Shown here: positions 20,272 to 29,871 of the stretch, one piece after another | Numbering within the stretch: position 1 is the stretch's first letter | Layout of the letters: every line of letters begins with the position of its first letter | IMG/VR virus record: IMGVR_UViG_3300033144_003894 | Location: 1 to 39,888 of that record | From: a virus | DNA length: 39,888 bases | Strand: one strand, 5' to 3' | Notes under the pieces: model-generated | What the model was told of the DNA's origin: nothing | Seen by the model: the letters and a program-made list of their open reading frames with translations, nothing else | The model's database searches: none | Position numbers and translations under genes: made by a program

Positions 20272-21606
20272 ATGCCAAGAGAAAGTGCACTAAAAGGCGC
20301 GTCGAGAGGTGCTGAGCAGCTTCTCAATGCAGTGATCGCGAGGAAGCAGCTCGATCTTGAAGGTCGAAGGGTAACTGCCTTCGAGCAAAATAGCGCTATG
20401 AGTAGGCTAGTCACGCTCTCTCCTTTCATGCCTAGGGATGTAGCAATCAAGGACCTTCCTGAGCTCCACAATACTCTCAGCACGGCTATCCCTGAGTTCG
20501 ATCTCTCGGAAGAAGGAGGTATAGGGAGTTCTGTGCTGAGAGAGAGCACGTTTGACGATCTCGTTCGTCCTCTCTTAACAGAGGGACTTGCAAATCTCAA
20601 GGGTGATGCAAGGACTGATATATCAGAGAGGATGGTGGCTAGAGTAGCTCTAGGCACACCAGAGGGGCCGCAAGAACTCGCTGCTAGAGGCGTATTGGCT
20701 GAGACCACGGTAGATGCCTTCACAGCGATGATGAAGGATCCTGAAGCCAAGCTGGATATGTATCGAAATGCAGCTGGGCTCCAGCCTATCGTGCGGTTCA
20801 CTGACCCAAGAGATGGAACTGAGCGCATGTTCAGCACGAACTCGTCTGCGAGCATCTGGGCAAGGCTCAGTGAGCAGTATGACTATATGAACTTCGAGCG
20901 AGAGAAGATGAGCTCTAAGCAAATGCTGGACGTTGCCGAGGAGCTTATGGAGCAGCTCAAGAATCATGATGTGAGCTTGGGTAGACCTCAGGCCATGAAG
21001 ATTCTCCAGATGTACGAGCAATCTGTGATGGGGGACTATGAGCCCGGCCAGAGCCCTCTCGATGCGTACTATCGAAAGATAGGACAGGACCCGGAAGTCA
21101 AGACTGCGATCGAGGTATTTACTGGTGCTGTCAGATTCGGTGATAGCGCTTTGGAGGAGTACCTAAGAGGGTCTCCTACAGGGGTGCTGTACCTCAGATT
21201 CAAAGAGTTGGCAGAGAGTGCAGTAGACTTTGTGCCGAAGGATGAAGTGCTGGACTTCCTGGAGAGTGTGTCTCCGATGTTCCCAGGGATTGCTACCTAC
21301 GAGGGTGCTGACTGGTTAGGGAGAAAGGGTAAGCTGATCTTTCCTGCAATTGGTGATGAGGCACCAGCGGCTGCAGATGCTCTGAGGATCGGAGGGGCCG
21401 AAGGTCTCGGCGATGTCGGTGGTCTTCCTTCAATGGATGAACTTGAAGCATCTATGAGGGAAGATGCGAAGTCTATGGCTAGGGGGACAATGACTCTCAG
21501 GCAGGTAAACGCGAAGTACCCTGATCTGGTTAGGAGAAGGCTCATCATCCAGGTGGCTATGGAGATGATCGCAAGCGGAGAAGATATTGGAGAGGGTGGC
21601 GAGTAA
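20272..21606 (+). CDS. Internal virion protein (gp15-like position)
   Basis: A 444-residue protein starting at ATG 20272, with AGGAGG ending 5 bases upstream; the in-frame TTG at 20245 is less likely. It is largely helical and charged, without membrane segments or catalytic motifs that I recognise. It lies between the other ejection-protein genes, and the stop overlaps the next ATG (TAATG). The role is inferred from order and composition. Confidence 0.6.
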   Translation: MPRESALKGASRGAEQLLNAVIARKQLDLEGRRVTAFEQNSAMSRLVTLSPFMPRDVAIKDLPELHNTLSTAIPEFDLSEEGGIGSSVLRESTFDDLVRPLLTEGLANLKGDARTDISERMVARVALGTPEGPQELAARGVLAETTVDAFTAMMKDPEAKLDMYRNAAGLQPIVRFTDPRDGTERMFSTNSSASIWARLSEQYDYMNFEREKMSSKQMLDVAEELMEQLKNHDVSLGRPQAMKILQMYEQSVMGDYEPGQSPLDAYYRKIGQDPEVKTAIEVFTGAVRFGDSALEEYLRGSPTGVLYLRFKELAESAVDFVPKDEVLDFLESVSPMFPGIATYEGADWLGRKGKLIFPAIGDEAPAAADALRIGGAEGLGDVGGLPSMDELEASMREDAKSMARGTMTLRQVNAKYPDLVRRRLIIQVAMEMIASGEDIGEGGE

Positions 21607-24600
21607 TGCCTCAAGAACGTCCTGACATCATAGCCGATTACGTCGCTAGACTGCAGGCTGAGGGAGGAGAAGGAGACTCTATCAGCCAGTATGTCCAAGG
21701 CCTTCAAGGCTCTCAGGAGGGTCCTGGGAATGCTTGGGGTAGATTCCTTGAGGGCGTAGGGAATATGTTCATGTCTATACCTACTCCTCAGACTATGGGG
21801 AGTGCTAAGCAGACGTTGGTCGCGGCTGGGACGTTGTCAGGAGCGCTTCTACATCCTCTCGAGGGTCTCCTACGCCTACCAGAAGTAATCCTCGCTGGCG
21901 AGCATCCAAATCTCGTCACAAATAGAGCCGCTGACTACATGGAGAGAGCAAGTCATGACTTGAGGAACCTAAGCGAGAACTTCGCTATCGTTGCAGGCCT
22001 CAGTGATAACCAGATTAAAGACGCATATATGCTCGGTGACTTCATAGGGATGGTTCTCCCTATCTCTGCTAGCGTAAAGATGGCTACGTTGATAGGTAGA
22101 GCACCTACCCTTTTGTCAAGGCATTTAGCAGGAGGTTCGATAGTCACTGATTGGGTAGCTGGTGCGATCTTCGGTGCACTCTTCGACGACTCTGATACCT
22201 TTAAGGCTCGAACCACTGCTATGGCTAGAGAGAGTGCAATCTTTGGGGTGGGTAGAATCATGCTATCTACTCTCGGATTCACTCTGCGAGCAGTGACAGG
22301 GAAGAGAGCGATCCAGCAGGAGGCTTCTAGAGAGCTTCAGGCTGTGCTTAGGAAGATGGAGAGAGGTGAGCCTGTAGAGATCAGTGAGAATGTGGCTCTA
22401 GAGTTGACCGCTCTCCTTAGCGAGGAGGGCTACATAAGCTCTTCTATCGCTGCACAGGATATTCTCGCTAAGAATATGGATGAGAGTGCTCTGGTGCAGG
22501 CCATTACAGATATGGGAGGGGCAGGAGCTCCTATGGGTATGCTAGGCATGGCAGAGAGAGACTTCGTCAAGGCTGGCATACTGATAGATGGCTTTCGCAG
22601 CCAGTTCCCTCACATGAAATTCGACATCCTCAGAAATCCTGGTGGTGGAGGGTATGACATATACTTTGGGTTGAAGGGGTTGAGTGCTAAGCAAAAGCTC
22701 CAGATCAAGAATCCTATCCACAAGGGCAGGTTCGAGGGGCAAACTATCTATAGGCTCGGCAATGAAGCACAATACGAGTATCTGGGTCGTGCGAAGCGTT
22801 CTGACTATATTCGCGTTCAGCGGAGCGATGGTACTGTTACTGAGATCATGGAGAGGAATGTCACCACCTCGCCTGTAGCAAGAGAGTTCATACCATCTAC
22901 TCCAGACATGGACGCTCTCTATCAGGACTTCTGGAGAACGATCAATGTAGAGTCTGAGTTCCAGATTACCGGCTCTATGATGTCTGAGAAGGAAATTATA
23001 CAGGGGATCAGAGATGGATCTCTGGAGATTACAAATGAGGCGAGGAGAGCCTTTGAGTCAAGTGGGATGGTATACCCTGAGGAGATGGGACTGGAAGGAT
23101 CAGTAAAGAGACTAGAGGGGGTTATAGACCAATTCGAGGATGATGCTACTGCGTTCATCGAAGGCTTCTTGCTGGATGGTGTCGATGCAGGGGGTGTCCA
23201 CGCGAGAGGTATCATTCCTACGTATAACGAGATGTTCGATGCTTGGGCTAAGCTGAGGGGCATCCCGAAGAACTCCGTGGACTATGAGGCTACCAGAGCG
23301 TACTTCGCACAGCAAGCTCGTAAGGATCTGTGGAAGTTGGTACCGGAGGAAGATAAGAAGATATTCGATGCTATACGAGCAGAGCAGGAACTCTTGATAG
23401 AGGAGGGTGAGATTCCCTTCGAGGCTGCTGCACATAGCAAGGGATTCTTCGTAGACAGAGTAGAGGGAGGGCGTGTAGAGCTGAGGGACATCAACACAGG
23501 GTTCAGGCTCTCATTCGGGTCAGAGGTAGCAGCACTGCAAGGCCTGAGGGGGATTGTGAGAACAGAGGGCGGAGGCCTGAGAGGAATCTCTGAGTTGATG
23601 GAAGGTCACGGGATGGGAGGCTTCATGGGAGGCTTCCGTGCTACTGATGGTACATGGAGATTCCCAGACAAATGGAAGGCTGCTGACTATCTCGATGACA
23701 TCCCGGCTGGATGGATTCAGAATACAAGAGATCATCTGAGGGCTATCGAGGATCTTATGGGAGGCCCTCCTCTATTCACTCAGGGCTTCAATGAGGTTGA
23801 TACAGGTCTCAGCCGTATGAGGAATCGGTATGAGCCTTGGGCTCATGAGATTGAGAAGACGTGGAAGAGACCTCCGCTCATGAGGCCAGGGAAGCATCGC
23901 GAGGCGATGGATGAGCTGATATCTCATTGGGTAGATATCGAAGGTATGAACATGGATCTGCCCACGGCTGTACTCTATCTCAAGGATAAGGGTCTCTCTA
24001 ATTGGCAGATCAACGCCTTCAGACGTTCACGCGCTATGTTCGATGCGTGGTATAAGATCCTTGGACTTCCAAGAGGTAGGTATATCAACCTGTACTTCAG
24101 CCGTATTCGTCCTTATGCTGAGAGGAATAACGGTCTGATAGATGTTCGGAAAGCTCTTGGTCTTGGGAAGGACTCCCCAGTACCTGCCGAGTTCCAGTTC
24201 TGGGCTGAGAAGCACCGAACGGGTGAGCTTGGTGTGATGGAGACTGATCCTAGGATCGTGATGCACAAGTATATACGATCACTGCTGTGGATGCAGGAAG
24301 TCAAGAAGCCATGGGATCAGATGTCTGCTTTGGTAGGGTCCAGGACTAAGGCTGGACTGCTCATTAAGGATCTACCAAAGGATCAGCAGGCGCGGATTCT
24401 TAAGCACGCTATACCTGGTACCACTAAGAACGAGCACGTTATCTCGGAGCCTCTTAGGAAGGTCATACAGGAGTACTTGGTTACTACAAGAGGTGTGCCT
24501 AACTCTGGTCTCAAGACTCTGAGAGACTTCGGAGAGAAGCTCTTTCGTAAGGTCGGAGTTGACGCTGATCCGAGAGTGTTGGAAGAGTACTACAACACCA

Positions 24601-25796
24601 TGATGTCTATGTTCTACGGTGCTGCGATGGGACTCAGAGCATCCCTCGTAGGTAGGAACGCGATGCAGAACTTGTGGACTCTGGGTTCTCGTCTCGGGTA
24701 CAGACACGCGAATACGAGTTTGCAGAGAGCAATGACTCAGGAGGGATTTGAAAGAGTCGCAGCTGCAGGATCCATCCGGTTCACTGAGGCCGGTATCCCT
24801 TACGGCGATGCTATATTCGAGCATCTATTGGATAGGGCTCCTAGAGGGATGAAGGGTCCTATGAGCCACATTATTGCAGCTCCTTTGAGGTGGGGATTGC
24901 GAGCGGGTCATGTAACACGTAAGGTAGCTCAGAAGTTCTTGATCCCTTACTCTGGTGCGGACCAAGTGAATCGAGCGTGGGCTCATCTCTGGCAGGAAGA
25001 GTTCACCTCAGAGTTTCTCACTAAGTTCGAGTCAAAGCTTATCAGTTGGGAGAAGTTCCTAGTTGATGGCTTGCCTTTCTATTCCCCGACAGTGAAGAGC
25101 GATTTCACTCGGATCTATAATAACTTGGGCACGGATGAGGCACTCAAGTTCATCGGGAAGATGGCTGCAGATGAGGCGAACTATATCTACGGAGTAGGAG
25201 CCCAGCAAGCGTGGATGCAGAAGCCCTTCGGTCGTCTCTTCGGTATGTTTGGGACGTGGCCTATGTGGGCACTCGAACTCTACAAGCGCAGAATGATGTT
25301 CGGTACTACAGGTCAGAAGATGGCATTCATGGCTAGGACTCTTAGCCTTATGGGTGCTATAGGTAATATGACAGTTCAGACAGGAGTGAACATCTGGAGC
25401 TGGATCGCTCCTACGTCTATCTTCGGTTGGTCAGGTGGTCCTACGGTAGATCATATGATCAACTTGAAGAGGATTGCAGATGCACCCCTTTCTCAAAAGG
25501 GAGCTGCACTGGCCTACTTCTCTGAGAGCGTATCACGTTTGGCTCTCCCTGGTCAGGTGTTCTTCCATGAAGCGCATAGAGCGCTGAACCAGGACAATCC
25601 TATTGATGCAGCACTTATACTCATGATGGGTAGGCCTATGGACGTAGGCCACTACGCAATGGATTATATCTTCGATCCAGAGGGAGATCCTCTCACGCTC
25701 GAGACGTTCAATCCTCAGAGCCGTCAGAAGCTGGACGTGGAAGATATGCCTTCTGTGTATCAGGGTATTCTGAGGAAGAACCAGGAGAGGCGCTAG
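21606..25796 (+). CDS. Large internal virion/ejection protein
   Basis: A 1396-residue protein, the size of the largest ejection proteins (T7 gp16 class). The N-terminal ~130 residues include a signal-like disordered part, residues ~130-220 contain several hydrophobic helices (LGDFIGMVLPISASVKMATLIG, SIVTDWVAGAIFGALF), and the rest is mixed with long helices. Near the C-terminus are aromatic and hydrophobic stretches (FGRLFGMFGTWPMWALELYKRRM, MGAIGNMTVQTGVNIWSWIAP). I see no clear lytic transglycosylase Glu motif, so enzymatic activity is not claimed. It is the last gene of the plus arm and its stop overlaps the stop of the opposite-strand gene by four bases. Confidence 0.7.
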   Translation: MPQERPDIIADYVARLQAEGGEGDSISQYVQGLQGSQEGPGNAWGRFLEGVGNMFMSIPTPQTMGSAKQTLVAAGTLSGALLHPLEGLLRLPEVILAGEHPNLVTNRAADYMERASHDLRNLSENFAIVAGLSDNQIKDAYMLGDFIGMVLPISASVKMATLIGRAPTLLSRHLAGGSIVTDWVAGAIFGALFDDSDTFKARTTAMARESAIFGVGRIMLSTLGFTLRAVTGKRAIQQEASRELQAVLRKMERGEPVEISENVALELTALLSEEGYISSSIAAQDILAKNMDESALVQAITDMGGAGAPMGMLGMAERDFVKAGILIDGFRSQFPHMKFDILRNPGGGGYDIYFGLKGLSAKQKLQIKNPIHKGRFEGQTIYRLGNEAQYEYLGRAKRSDYIRVQRSDGTVTEIMERNVTTSPVAREFIPSTPDMDALYQDFWRTINVESEFQITGSMMSEKEIIQGIRDGSLEITNEARRAFESSGMVYPEEMGLEGSVKRLEGVIDQFEDDATAFIEGFLLDGVDAGGVHARGIIPTYNEMFDAWAKLRGIPKNSVDYEATRAYFAQQARKDLWKLVPEEDKKIFDAIRAEQELLIEEGEIPFEAAAHSKGFFVDRVEGGRVELRDINTGFRLSFGSEVAALQGLRGIVRTEGGGLRGISELMEGHGMGGFMGGFRATDGTWRFPDKWKAADYLDDIPAGWIQNTRDHLRAIEDLMGGPPLFTQGFNEVDTGLSRMRNRYEPWAHEIEKTWKRPPLMRPGKHREAMDELISHWVDIEGMNMDLPTAVLYLKDKGLSNWQINAFRRSRAMFDAWYKILGLPRGRYINLYFSRIRPYAERNNGLIDVRKALGLGKDSPVPAEFQFWAEKHRTGELGVMETDPRIVMHKYIRSLLWMQEVKKPWDQMSALVGSRTKAGLLIKDLPKDQQARILKHAIPGTTKNEHVISEPLRKVIQEYLVTTRGVPNSGLKTLRDFGEKLFRKVGVDADPRVLEEYYNTMMSMFYGAAMGLRASLVGRNAMQNLWTLGSRLGYRHANTSLQRAMTQEGFERVAAAGSIRFTEAGIPYGDAIFEHLLDRAPRGMKGPMSHIIAAPLRWGLRAGHVTRKVAQKFLIPYSGADQVNRAWAHLWQEEFTSEFLTKFESKLISWEKFLVDGLPFYSPTVKSDFTRIYNNLGTDEALKFIGKMAADEANYIYGVGAQQAWMQKPFGRLFGMFGTWPMWALELYKRRMMFGTTGQKMAFMARTLSLMGAIGNMTVQTGVNIWSWIAPTSIFGWSGGPTVDHMINLKRIADAPLSQKGAALAYFSESVSRLALPGQVFFHEAHRALNQDNPIDAALILMMGRPMDVGHYAMDYIFDPEGDPLTLETFNPQSRQKLDVEDMPSVYQGILRKNQERR

Positions 25797-27013
25797 GTAG
25801 GTACGTAGATACTCTGTCCTTCTTTGTCCTTGACTCTCTTGATCTTTCCCATCGACTGCAGCATCTGAATGATCTTCCCAAGCTGGTCTACATCCCCTAC
25901 GGCATAGTTGCGCCGGTAGATCTCTTTCGGAGACATCCCTCCTTGGTCTATGATCTGAGCCAGAATCCGTTCGAGGTCTGAGGCTAGATCATACTTCCCT
26001 ACAGCGGAGAAGGCGGAGGTCATCTTAGGTTCAATAGCCATTAGTAGCTGCCATGCGGTCTCTATATCACGAGGCATGATGACGAGTTCATCGTTCTCCG
26101 CAATGGATAGAAGCATAGCCACCTTGAGTAAGTGAGTACGCTTTCTCCAGTGGAAGCCTTCGGTTCGGTAGTCAGAGGGTAGCGATGTATAGATATCATG
26201 ATATAGTTTTGCGTAGACTTCCTTCGTACCTTCTCCCCACTGGAAAGGGCCTGTAACACGCGATAGATGGTCGAGATCATTGACAAGAGCTCTTATCAGT
26301 TTCTTGTCAGGTCTACCAGGAAACGGATTCTCCTTTCGCGGCTCCTCTTCAAAGATGAAGATAGTACGTGAGGTGAAGCCGTGACCTACTACCTCTGTGG
26401 GGAATCCAGTTGCGATCCAACTAGCTGTAGTACCTGCGAGGAGATTGAGGACAGGGTGATGAACCTTGTCCTTACCTGAGTGCTTGGTAGCGTGATCAAA
26501 CTTTAGGTCACCATCATAGATCTCCGTGAGGAATTGGATCATCTTCACACCGGAAGGATCAATGAGTGATGATAGCTCAGTCGAGTGGAGGGTGACCGCA
26601 GACTGTCTCCTGTCCTTGCCAGCCTTAGCCATGTGGTGAATGAGCTCTTCGCGTGTGACAGAGTCAGGGCCAAAGGTTATCCCTTCTACGCCGTAGAGTA
26701 TTGTGCGCCCTAAGCGGATCGAAGTGCTCTTCGCTACTTTACCAGGGGGTCCCACGAGGATTACGAATAGATTAGGGTATAGGATATATACCCCTTGATC
26801 CAACCAGAGGTTGCGCCTGGTCGCAGAAGCGATAATAGACAAACCAGTCCATAGATGGAACGACTCAGGGCTTTCACTCTCGTCTGTATATTCCTGATAA
26901 GCCTTGAGCCAATTACCTAGAACTCGTTCAGTCTTCTTCTGCGGCTGCTTTTTCCCATCCTTTTCGGATGAGTCCTCTGATGAGGCTTGCGAACGTAATT
27001 TGATTTCTGGCAC
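25793..27013 (-). CDS. DUF3987-like ATPase, possible replicative helicase
   Basis: A 406-residue protein. Residues ~32-65 (NWLKAYQEYTDESESPESFHLW) and YPNLFVILVGPPGKVAKST (P-loop at 88-97) match phage DUF3987/helicase-like ATPases, which are thought to replace DnaB or primase-helicase in replication modules. The P-loop has an extra residue and AKST in place of GKST. The C-terminus (~335-406) is a winged-helix-like part (ILAQIIDQGGMSPKEIYRRN...LGKIIQMLQSMGKI). The predicted start, GTG 27013, lies inside the upstream ribbon-helix-helix gene without a clear ribosome site; the true start could be later. Confidence 0.65.
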   Translation of the reverse strand: MPEIKLRSQASSEDSSEKDGKKQPQKKTERVLGNWLKAYQEYTDESESPESFHLWTGLSIIASATRRNLWLDQGVYILYPNLFVILVGPPGKVAKSTSIRLGRTILYGVEGITFGPDSVTREELIHHMAKAGKDRRQSAVTLHSTELSSLIDPSGVKMIQFLTEIYDGDLKFDHATKHSGKDKVHHPVLNLLAGTTASWIATGFPTEVVGHGFTSRTIFIFEEEPRKENPFPGRPDKKLIRALVNDLDHLSRVTGPFQWGEGTKEVYAKLYHDIYTSLPSDYRTEGFHWRKRTHLLKVAMLLSIAENDELVIMPRDIETAWQLLMAIEPKMTSAFSAVGKYDLASDLERILAQIIDQGGMSPKEIYRRNYAVGDVDQLGKIIQMLQSMGKIKRVKDKEGQSIYVPT

Positions 27014-27125
27014 AGGCTTCTACCAATTCGGTCTCGAGGTCCTCAGGGAGGCGAATAGTTCGGGCCACCATAGGAGGAGTCTTCACGTTCTCCTCTTTGA
27101 GGGCGGCTAAGAATGCCTTGTTCAT
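26928..27125 (-). CDS. Ribbon-helix-helix regulator
   Basis: A 65-residue protein. ARTIRLPEDLETELVEACAR is the strand plus first helix and FASLIRGLIRKGWEKA the second helix of a CopG/Arc/MetJ-type ribbon-helix-helix dimer, which reads DNA with its paired N-terminal strand. The palindrome at 27130-27144 ends 5 bases before its ATG, making autoregulation likely. It overlaps the ATPase gene by 86 bases. Target sites could be the five palindromes of the window; this is inference. Confidence 0.75.
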   Translation of the reverse strand: MNKAFLAALKEENVKTPPMVARTIRLPEDLETELVEACARNQITFASLIRGLIRKGWEKAAAEED

Positions 27126-27129
27126 AGGT

Positions 27130-27144
27130 GTTCAATCCTTGAAC
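27130..27144. promoter_or_regulatory. Palindrome site 3 (GTTCAA-TCC-TTGAAC)
   Basis: A perfect inverted repeat placed exactly between two minus-strand genes: it contains the stop of the 62-residue gene and lies 5 bases upstream of the ribbon-helix-helix gene. Its flanks (AGGTG on one side, AACT on the other) match site 2. It is a candidate autoregulatory operator. Confidence 0.75.
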
Positions 27145-27320
27145 AACTGGGTGAATTCTTCAAGACTCAGACGTCTCATATCTATCTTATACCCCCCTTC
27201 AGGTTGTATTACTACCCTTGTGATAGCTCCTCCTACTCTGGTGACCACAACATAGATCGGTATTGTGGTACTCATCATAGGCTCTACAATGTCGCACTTG
27301 AACCCCTCTACTCGTTTCAT
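27132..27320 (-). CDS. Small hypothetical protein
   Basis: A 62-residue protein coupled to the polymerase gene by an ATGA overlap. It appears beta-rich in the middle (TIPIYVVVTRVGGAITRVVIQPEGG) with a short C-terminal helix (SLEEFTQLFKD). Its last three codons and stop lie inside palindrome 3. No family is recognised. Confidence 0.55.
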   Translation of the reverse strand: MKRVEGFKCDIVEPMMSTTIPIYVVVTRVGGAITRVVIQPEGGYKIDMRRLSLEEFTQLFKD

Positions 27321-29653
27321 GCTACCTTCTCCATTTCGCCCCAGCTAGGCCCAACCTTCATCTCGAAAGGCACGACGAGTTCGTGTCCATCTACAATCAG
27401 TGTTTCATCCATACAGATCCGCATCGCGTCTACAGTACGCTCCGCATCCCTCTCAAGCACCTGCACAAACCCCCCATCGTGCATATGAGTTAGAGGTATG
27501 AGCCAGTCTCGATCTTGGTTCAAGCGGACTATGGAACGGGTAGTGAGATCCGCGATGCCACTCTGCGGCTCGAACGCAATAGCATCGCGGTGAAGGTGTT
27601 GACCTTCTTGAAGCGCTCCGAGAAACTTACGCTCGCGTCCAAAGCAGTTACGAAGGAACCTGTCATTCTCTCTGAGCTTCTTAATAACTTCATCCCACCA
27701 CCACTCTAGCCCCTCTGATATATCAAGGTATGACTGTCGAAGGAGCTTCGCATTGGCAGCGTCTATTCCTACTCCAGTGTCGAGATAGTCCTTGTTGATC
27801 CGAGCCTTGAGTCCCACCCAGGTCAGATAGTAGTTCATGCCATGACGAGTGTGCTTAGCTATGACCCTCTGATCTACGTTATCCTTACCCTTCTCTGCAC
27901 ACAACGCCATGATCTCTTCATACGTCAGTCCGAAGGGGAGTTGCGCAGCGAGTTGAACGTGGATGTCAATCCCGGCTGACATAGCGTCGAGAAGTCCCCA
28001 ATCACGAGTTTTGATCGCAACGTAGCGGGCTTCCGCTTGCTCGTAGTCAAACCCCACAAAGGTATGTCCCGGATCGGCAATAAAGCAGGATCTCGCTCCT
28101 TCGGGAACGGTCTGGAGCGCGACTCCCGGCCACCAAGGGATAGTAGAAGATAGCCGACCGTTCCTAGTACCTCCGAGATTCCAGTTGCATCTAATCCTAC
28201 CATCAGTATCAATGATATCTTCATTGACGTAGCGAGAGACCATGTTCCTGTCGCGCCGTACACGGATGATAGCTGTAAGGATCTTTTTAATCTGAGGCCT
28301 ATTCTCCGAAGCAGCGATATCCATGAGGACTGCCTGCTCTGTGGTACGCTTCTTCCTGCGAATCCCGAGTTCATCATATACCAGTACTGCAACCTGTTGA
28401 GGAGATCGACAGTTGATCGTATATCCAATCTCTCGGGATAGCGCATACTCTCGCCGATCTGCGTTTCGTAGGTGCTTCTTTCGGAGTCGTCTGATCTTGT
28501 CTCGATCGGCGAGAATGCCGACCTTAGAGGCTTCGATAAAGGTATTGAGTGCTGAGATTGAGATGTCATATCCCCTTCTTCCTCGAGAGATATTGAACTC
28601 TTCGAGTATGATCTTCTCCATACTCTCATGTTGAACTACACAGTCCGTTGCGCAGTACTCTTGGCCCCTCTCATCACTTCCAGATACAAACTCCCTATCG
28701 TTCTTATAGAACGGCCAGCGAGTGAGAACTGAGCAGATAGTGGACAGGCGCTTCTCCCGTATGTCTGTATAGCAGTTATGCCAGGCCAGCATTGAGTCGT
28801 GGATGATGTTCTCGACATTGATGCCAACTCGCGAGAGAGCGACAGCATCGAACTGTGCATTCTGGAACGCCTTAGGGGTGGATGAGGAGAGGATGGTCTT
28901 GTATGCGCGGTAGGCCTGCATGGTGGAAGGTGGTATGACTACAGCATAGTTTGGAGAGTCAGAGAATCCAATATAGGCTAGAGTGTCTGGGTTGTACCAC
29001 TCAGTATCAACTGTGATGAATTCGTGAGAGGGATCGGTGAAGCGCTCAATCGCATCCTCGATCTCTTCAGGGGTAGGGTTGATGACGAAGGTAGGATCGG
29101 GAAGGATTATGTCTGGGGTTAGACTCTCTCTTCGAATCCGCTGCCAGTCCCACTCAGTGAGCGGGCTCTTATGATACTGTCTTGTTCGGATGAACCAAGC
29201 AGGGTGGATAGTAGGGATGACCTTCAGACCTGGGATGAGTGCAGACTCTAGAATAGAACCACGCCACTCGAATATCCCCCACTTCTGTGTCAGTGCCCAC
29301 AGAGCATAGTTCCCAAGAGCTACTACCACGTTCGGCTTGACTTCACGCAGCTCCTCGACCAACTCCAGGATCCCGTTCATGTAGGCCTGAGTTGGGACTC
29401 CTCCTTTGGAGAAAAAGAACTCGCTCTTGTCTTTGGTATACTGGGGATAAGTCTTGGTGGCATTAGTGAGGAAGCACTCGGACCTATTTATTCCTACACC
29501 GTGTAGGATTTTATTGAGTTTATCCCCAGCGTCACCAACGAAGGGCTTCAGAGCCGCTAGCTCTTTCCTCCCTGGACCTTCACCGACTATCGCGATGGAG
29601 GCGTTTCTAGGTCCAGTCGGAGGAACGCGGATGGAGTACCGATCGCTGTTCAA
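27317..29653 (-). CDS. Uracil-DNA glycosylase / DNA polymerase I fusion
   Basis: A 778-residue protein. Residues ~15-175 form a family-4-type uracil-DNA glycosylase (VGEGPGRKELAALKPFVGDAG and HPAWF at ~150). Residues ~190-345 hold the proofreading exonuclease: DTEWY (216-220), NAQFD (265-269) and YCATD (333-337). The polymerase palm and fingers follow, with motif A FDYEQAEAR (D536), motif B R596-K600-N607-Y609, and motif C MHDGG (H725, D726), where family A usually has HDE. It would replicate the phage genome; the glycosylase may remove or sense uracil. The start is TTG 29653, overlapping the preceding stop (TTGA). No ribosome site is obvious. Confidence 0.85.
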   Translation of the reverse strand: MNSDRYSIRVPPTGPRNASIAIVGEGPGRKELAALKPFVGDAGDKLNKILHGVGINRSECFLTNATKTYPQYTKDKSEFFFSKGGVPTQAYMNGILELVEELREVKPNVVVALGNYALWALTQKWGIFEWRGSILESALIPGLKVIPTIHPAWFIRTRQYHKSPLTEWDWQRIRRESLTPDIILPDPTFVINPTPEEIEDAIERFTDPSHEFITVDTEWYNPDTLAYIGFSDSPNYAVVIPPSTMQAYRAYKTILSSSTPKAFQNAQFDAVALSRVGINVENIIHDSMLAWHNCYTDIREKRLSTICSVLTRWPFYKNDREFVSGSDERGQEYCATDCVVQHESMEKIILEEFNISRGRRGYDISISALNTFIEASKVGILADRDKIRRLRKKHLRNADRREYALSREIGYTINCRSPQQVAVLVYDELGIRRKKRTTEQAVLMDIAASENRPQIKKILTAIIRVRRDRNMVSRYVNEDIIDTDGRIRCNWNLGGTRNGRLSSTIPWWPGVALQTVPEGARSCFIADPGHTFVGFDYEQAEARYVAIKTRDWGLLDAMSAGIDIHVQLAAQLPFGLTYEEIMALCAEKGKDNVDQRVIAKHTRHGMNYYLTWVGLKARINKDYLDTGVGIDAANAKLLRQSYLDISEGLEWWWDEVIKKLRENDRFLRNCFGRERKFLGALQEGQHLHRDAIAFEPQSGIADLTTRSIVRLNQDRDWLIPLTHMHDGGFVQVLERDAERTVDAMRICMDETLIVDGHELVVPFEMKVGPSWGEMEKVA

Positions 29654-29871
29654 GCGTCTATCATCCCTATGATAGCTTTCTTCGTGATGAGGATGAAGAT
29701 AGGCATTTGGATGACTTCAGGCATCCCAGGGACTACGACAGCCAGCTTCTTCGTCTCCACCGCGCCCATCCCAGAGAAGACAGTATCTACATACTGCCCG
29801 CCCTGCTCATCTACAGCATTGAGAGCCGCCTCGAGTCCCTCGGGCCCTTCGCAAACCATAGTCCTATACAT
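29650..29871 (-). CDS. Small hypothetical protein upstream of the polymerase
   Basis: A 73-residue protein starting at ATG 29871, which has GGGGAGG about 6 bases upstream; a longer form from 29904 is less likely. It is predicted alpha/beta (LEAALNAVDEQGGQYVDTVFSGMG then KKLAVVVPG and PIFILITKKAIIGMI). The start overlaps the HD gene stop by 8 bases, and its stop overlaps the polymerase TTG. No family is recognised. Confidence 0.6.
   Translation of the reverse strand: MYRTMVCEGPEGLEAALNAVDEQGGQYVDTVFSGMGAVETKKLAVVVPGMPEVIQMPIFILITKKAIIGMIDA

Noticed and set aside
20106-20855. A 249-codon minus-strand frame across two internal-virion genes
   Set aside because: Ser/Leu-rich antisense shadow without ribosome site; sense genes are well supported.
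25793-25800. Search for a terminator between the converging operons
   Set aside because: No room: stops overlap and no hairpin with T run is seen nearby.
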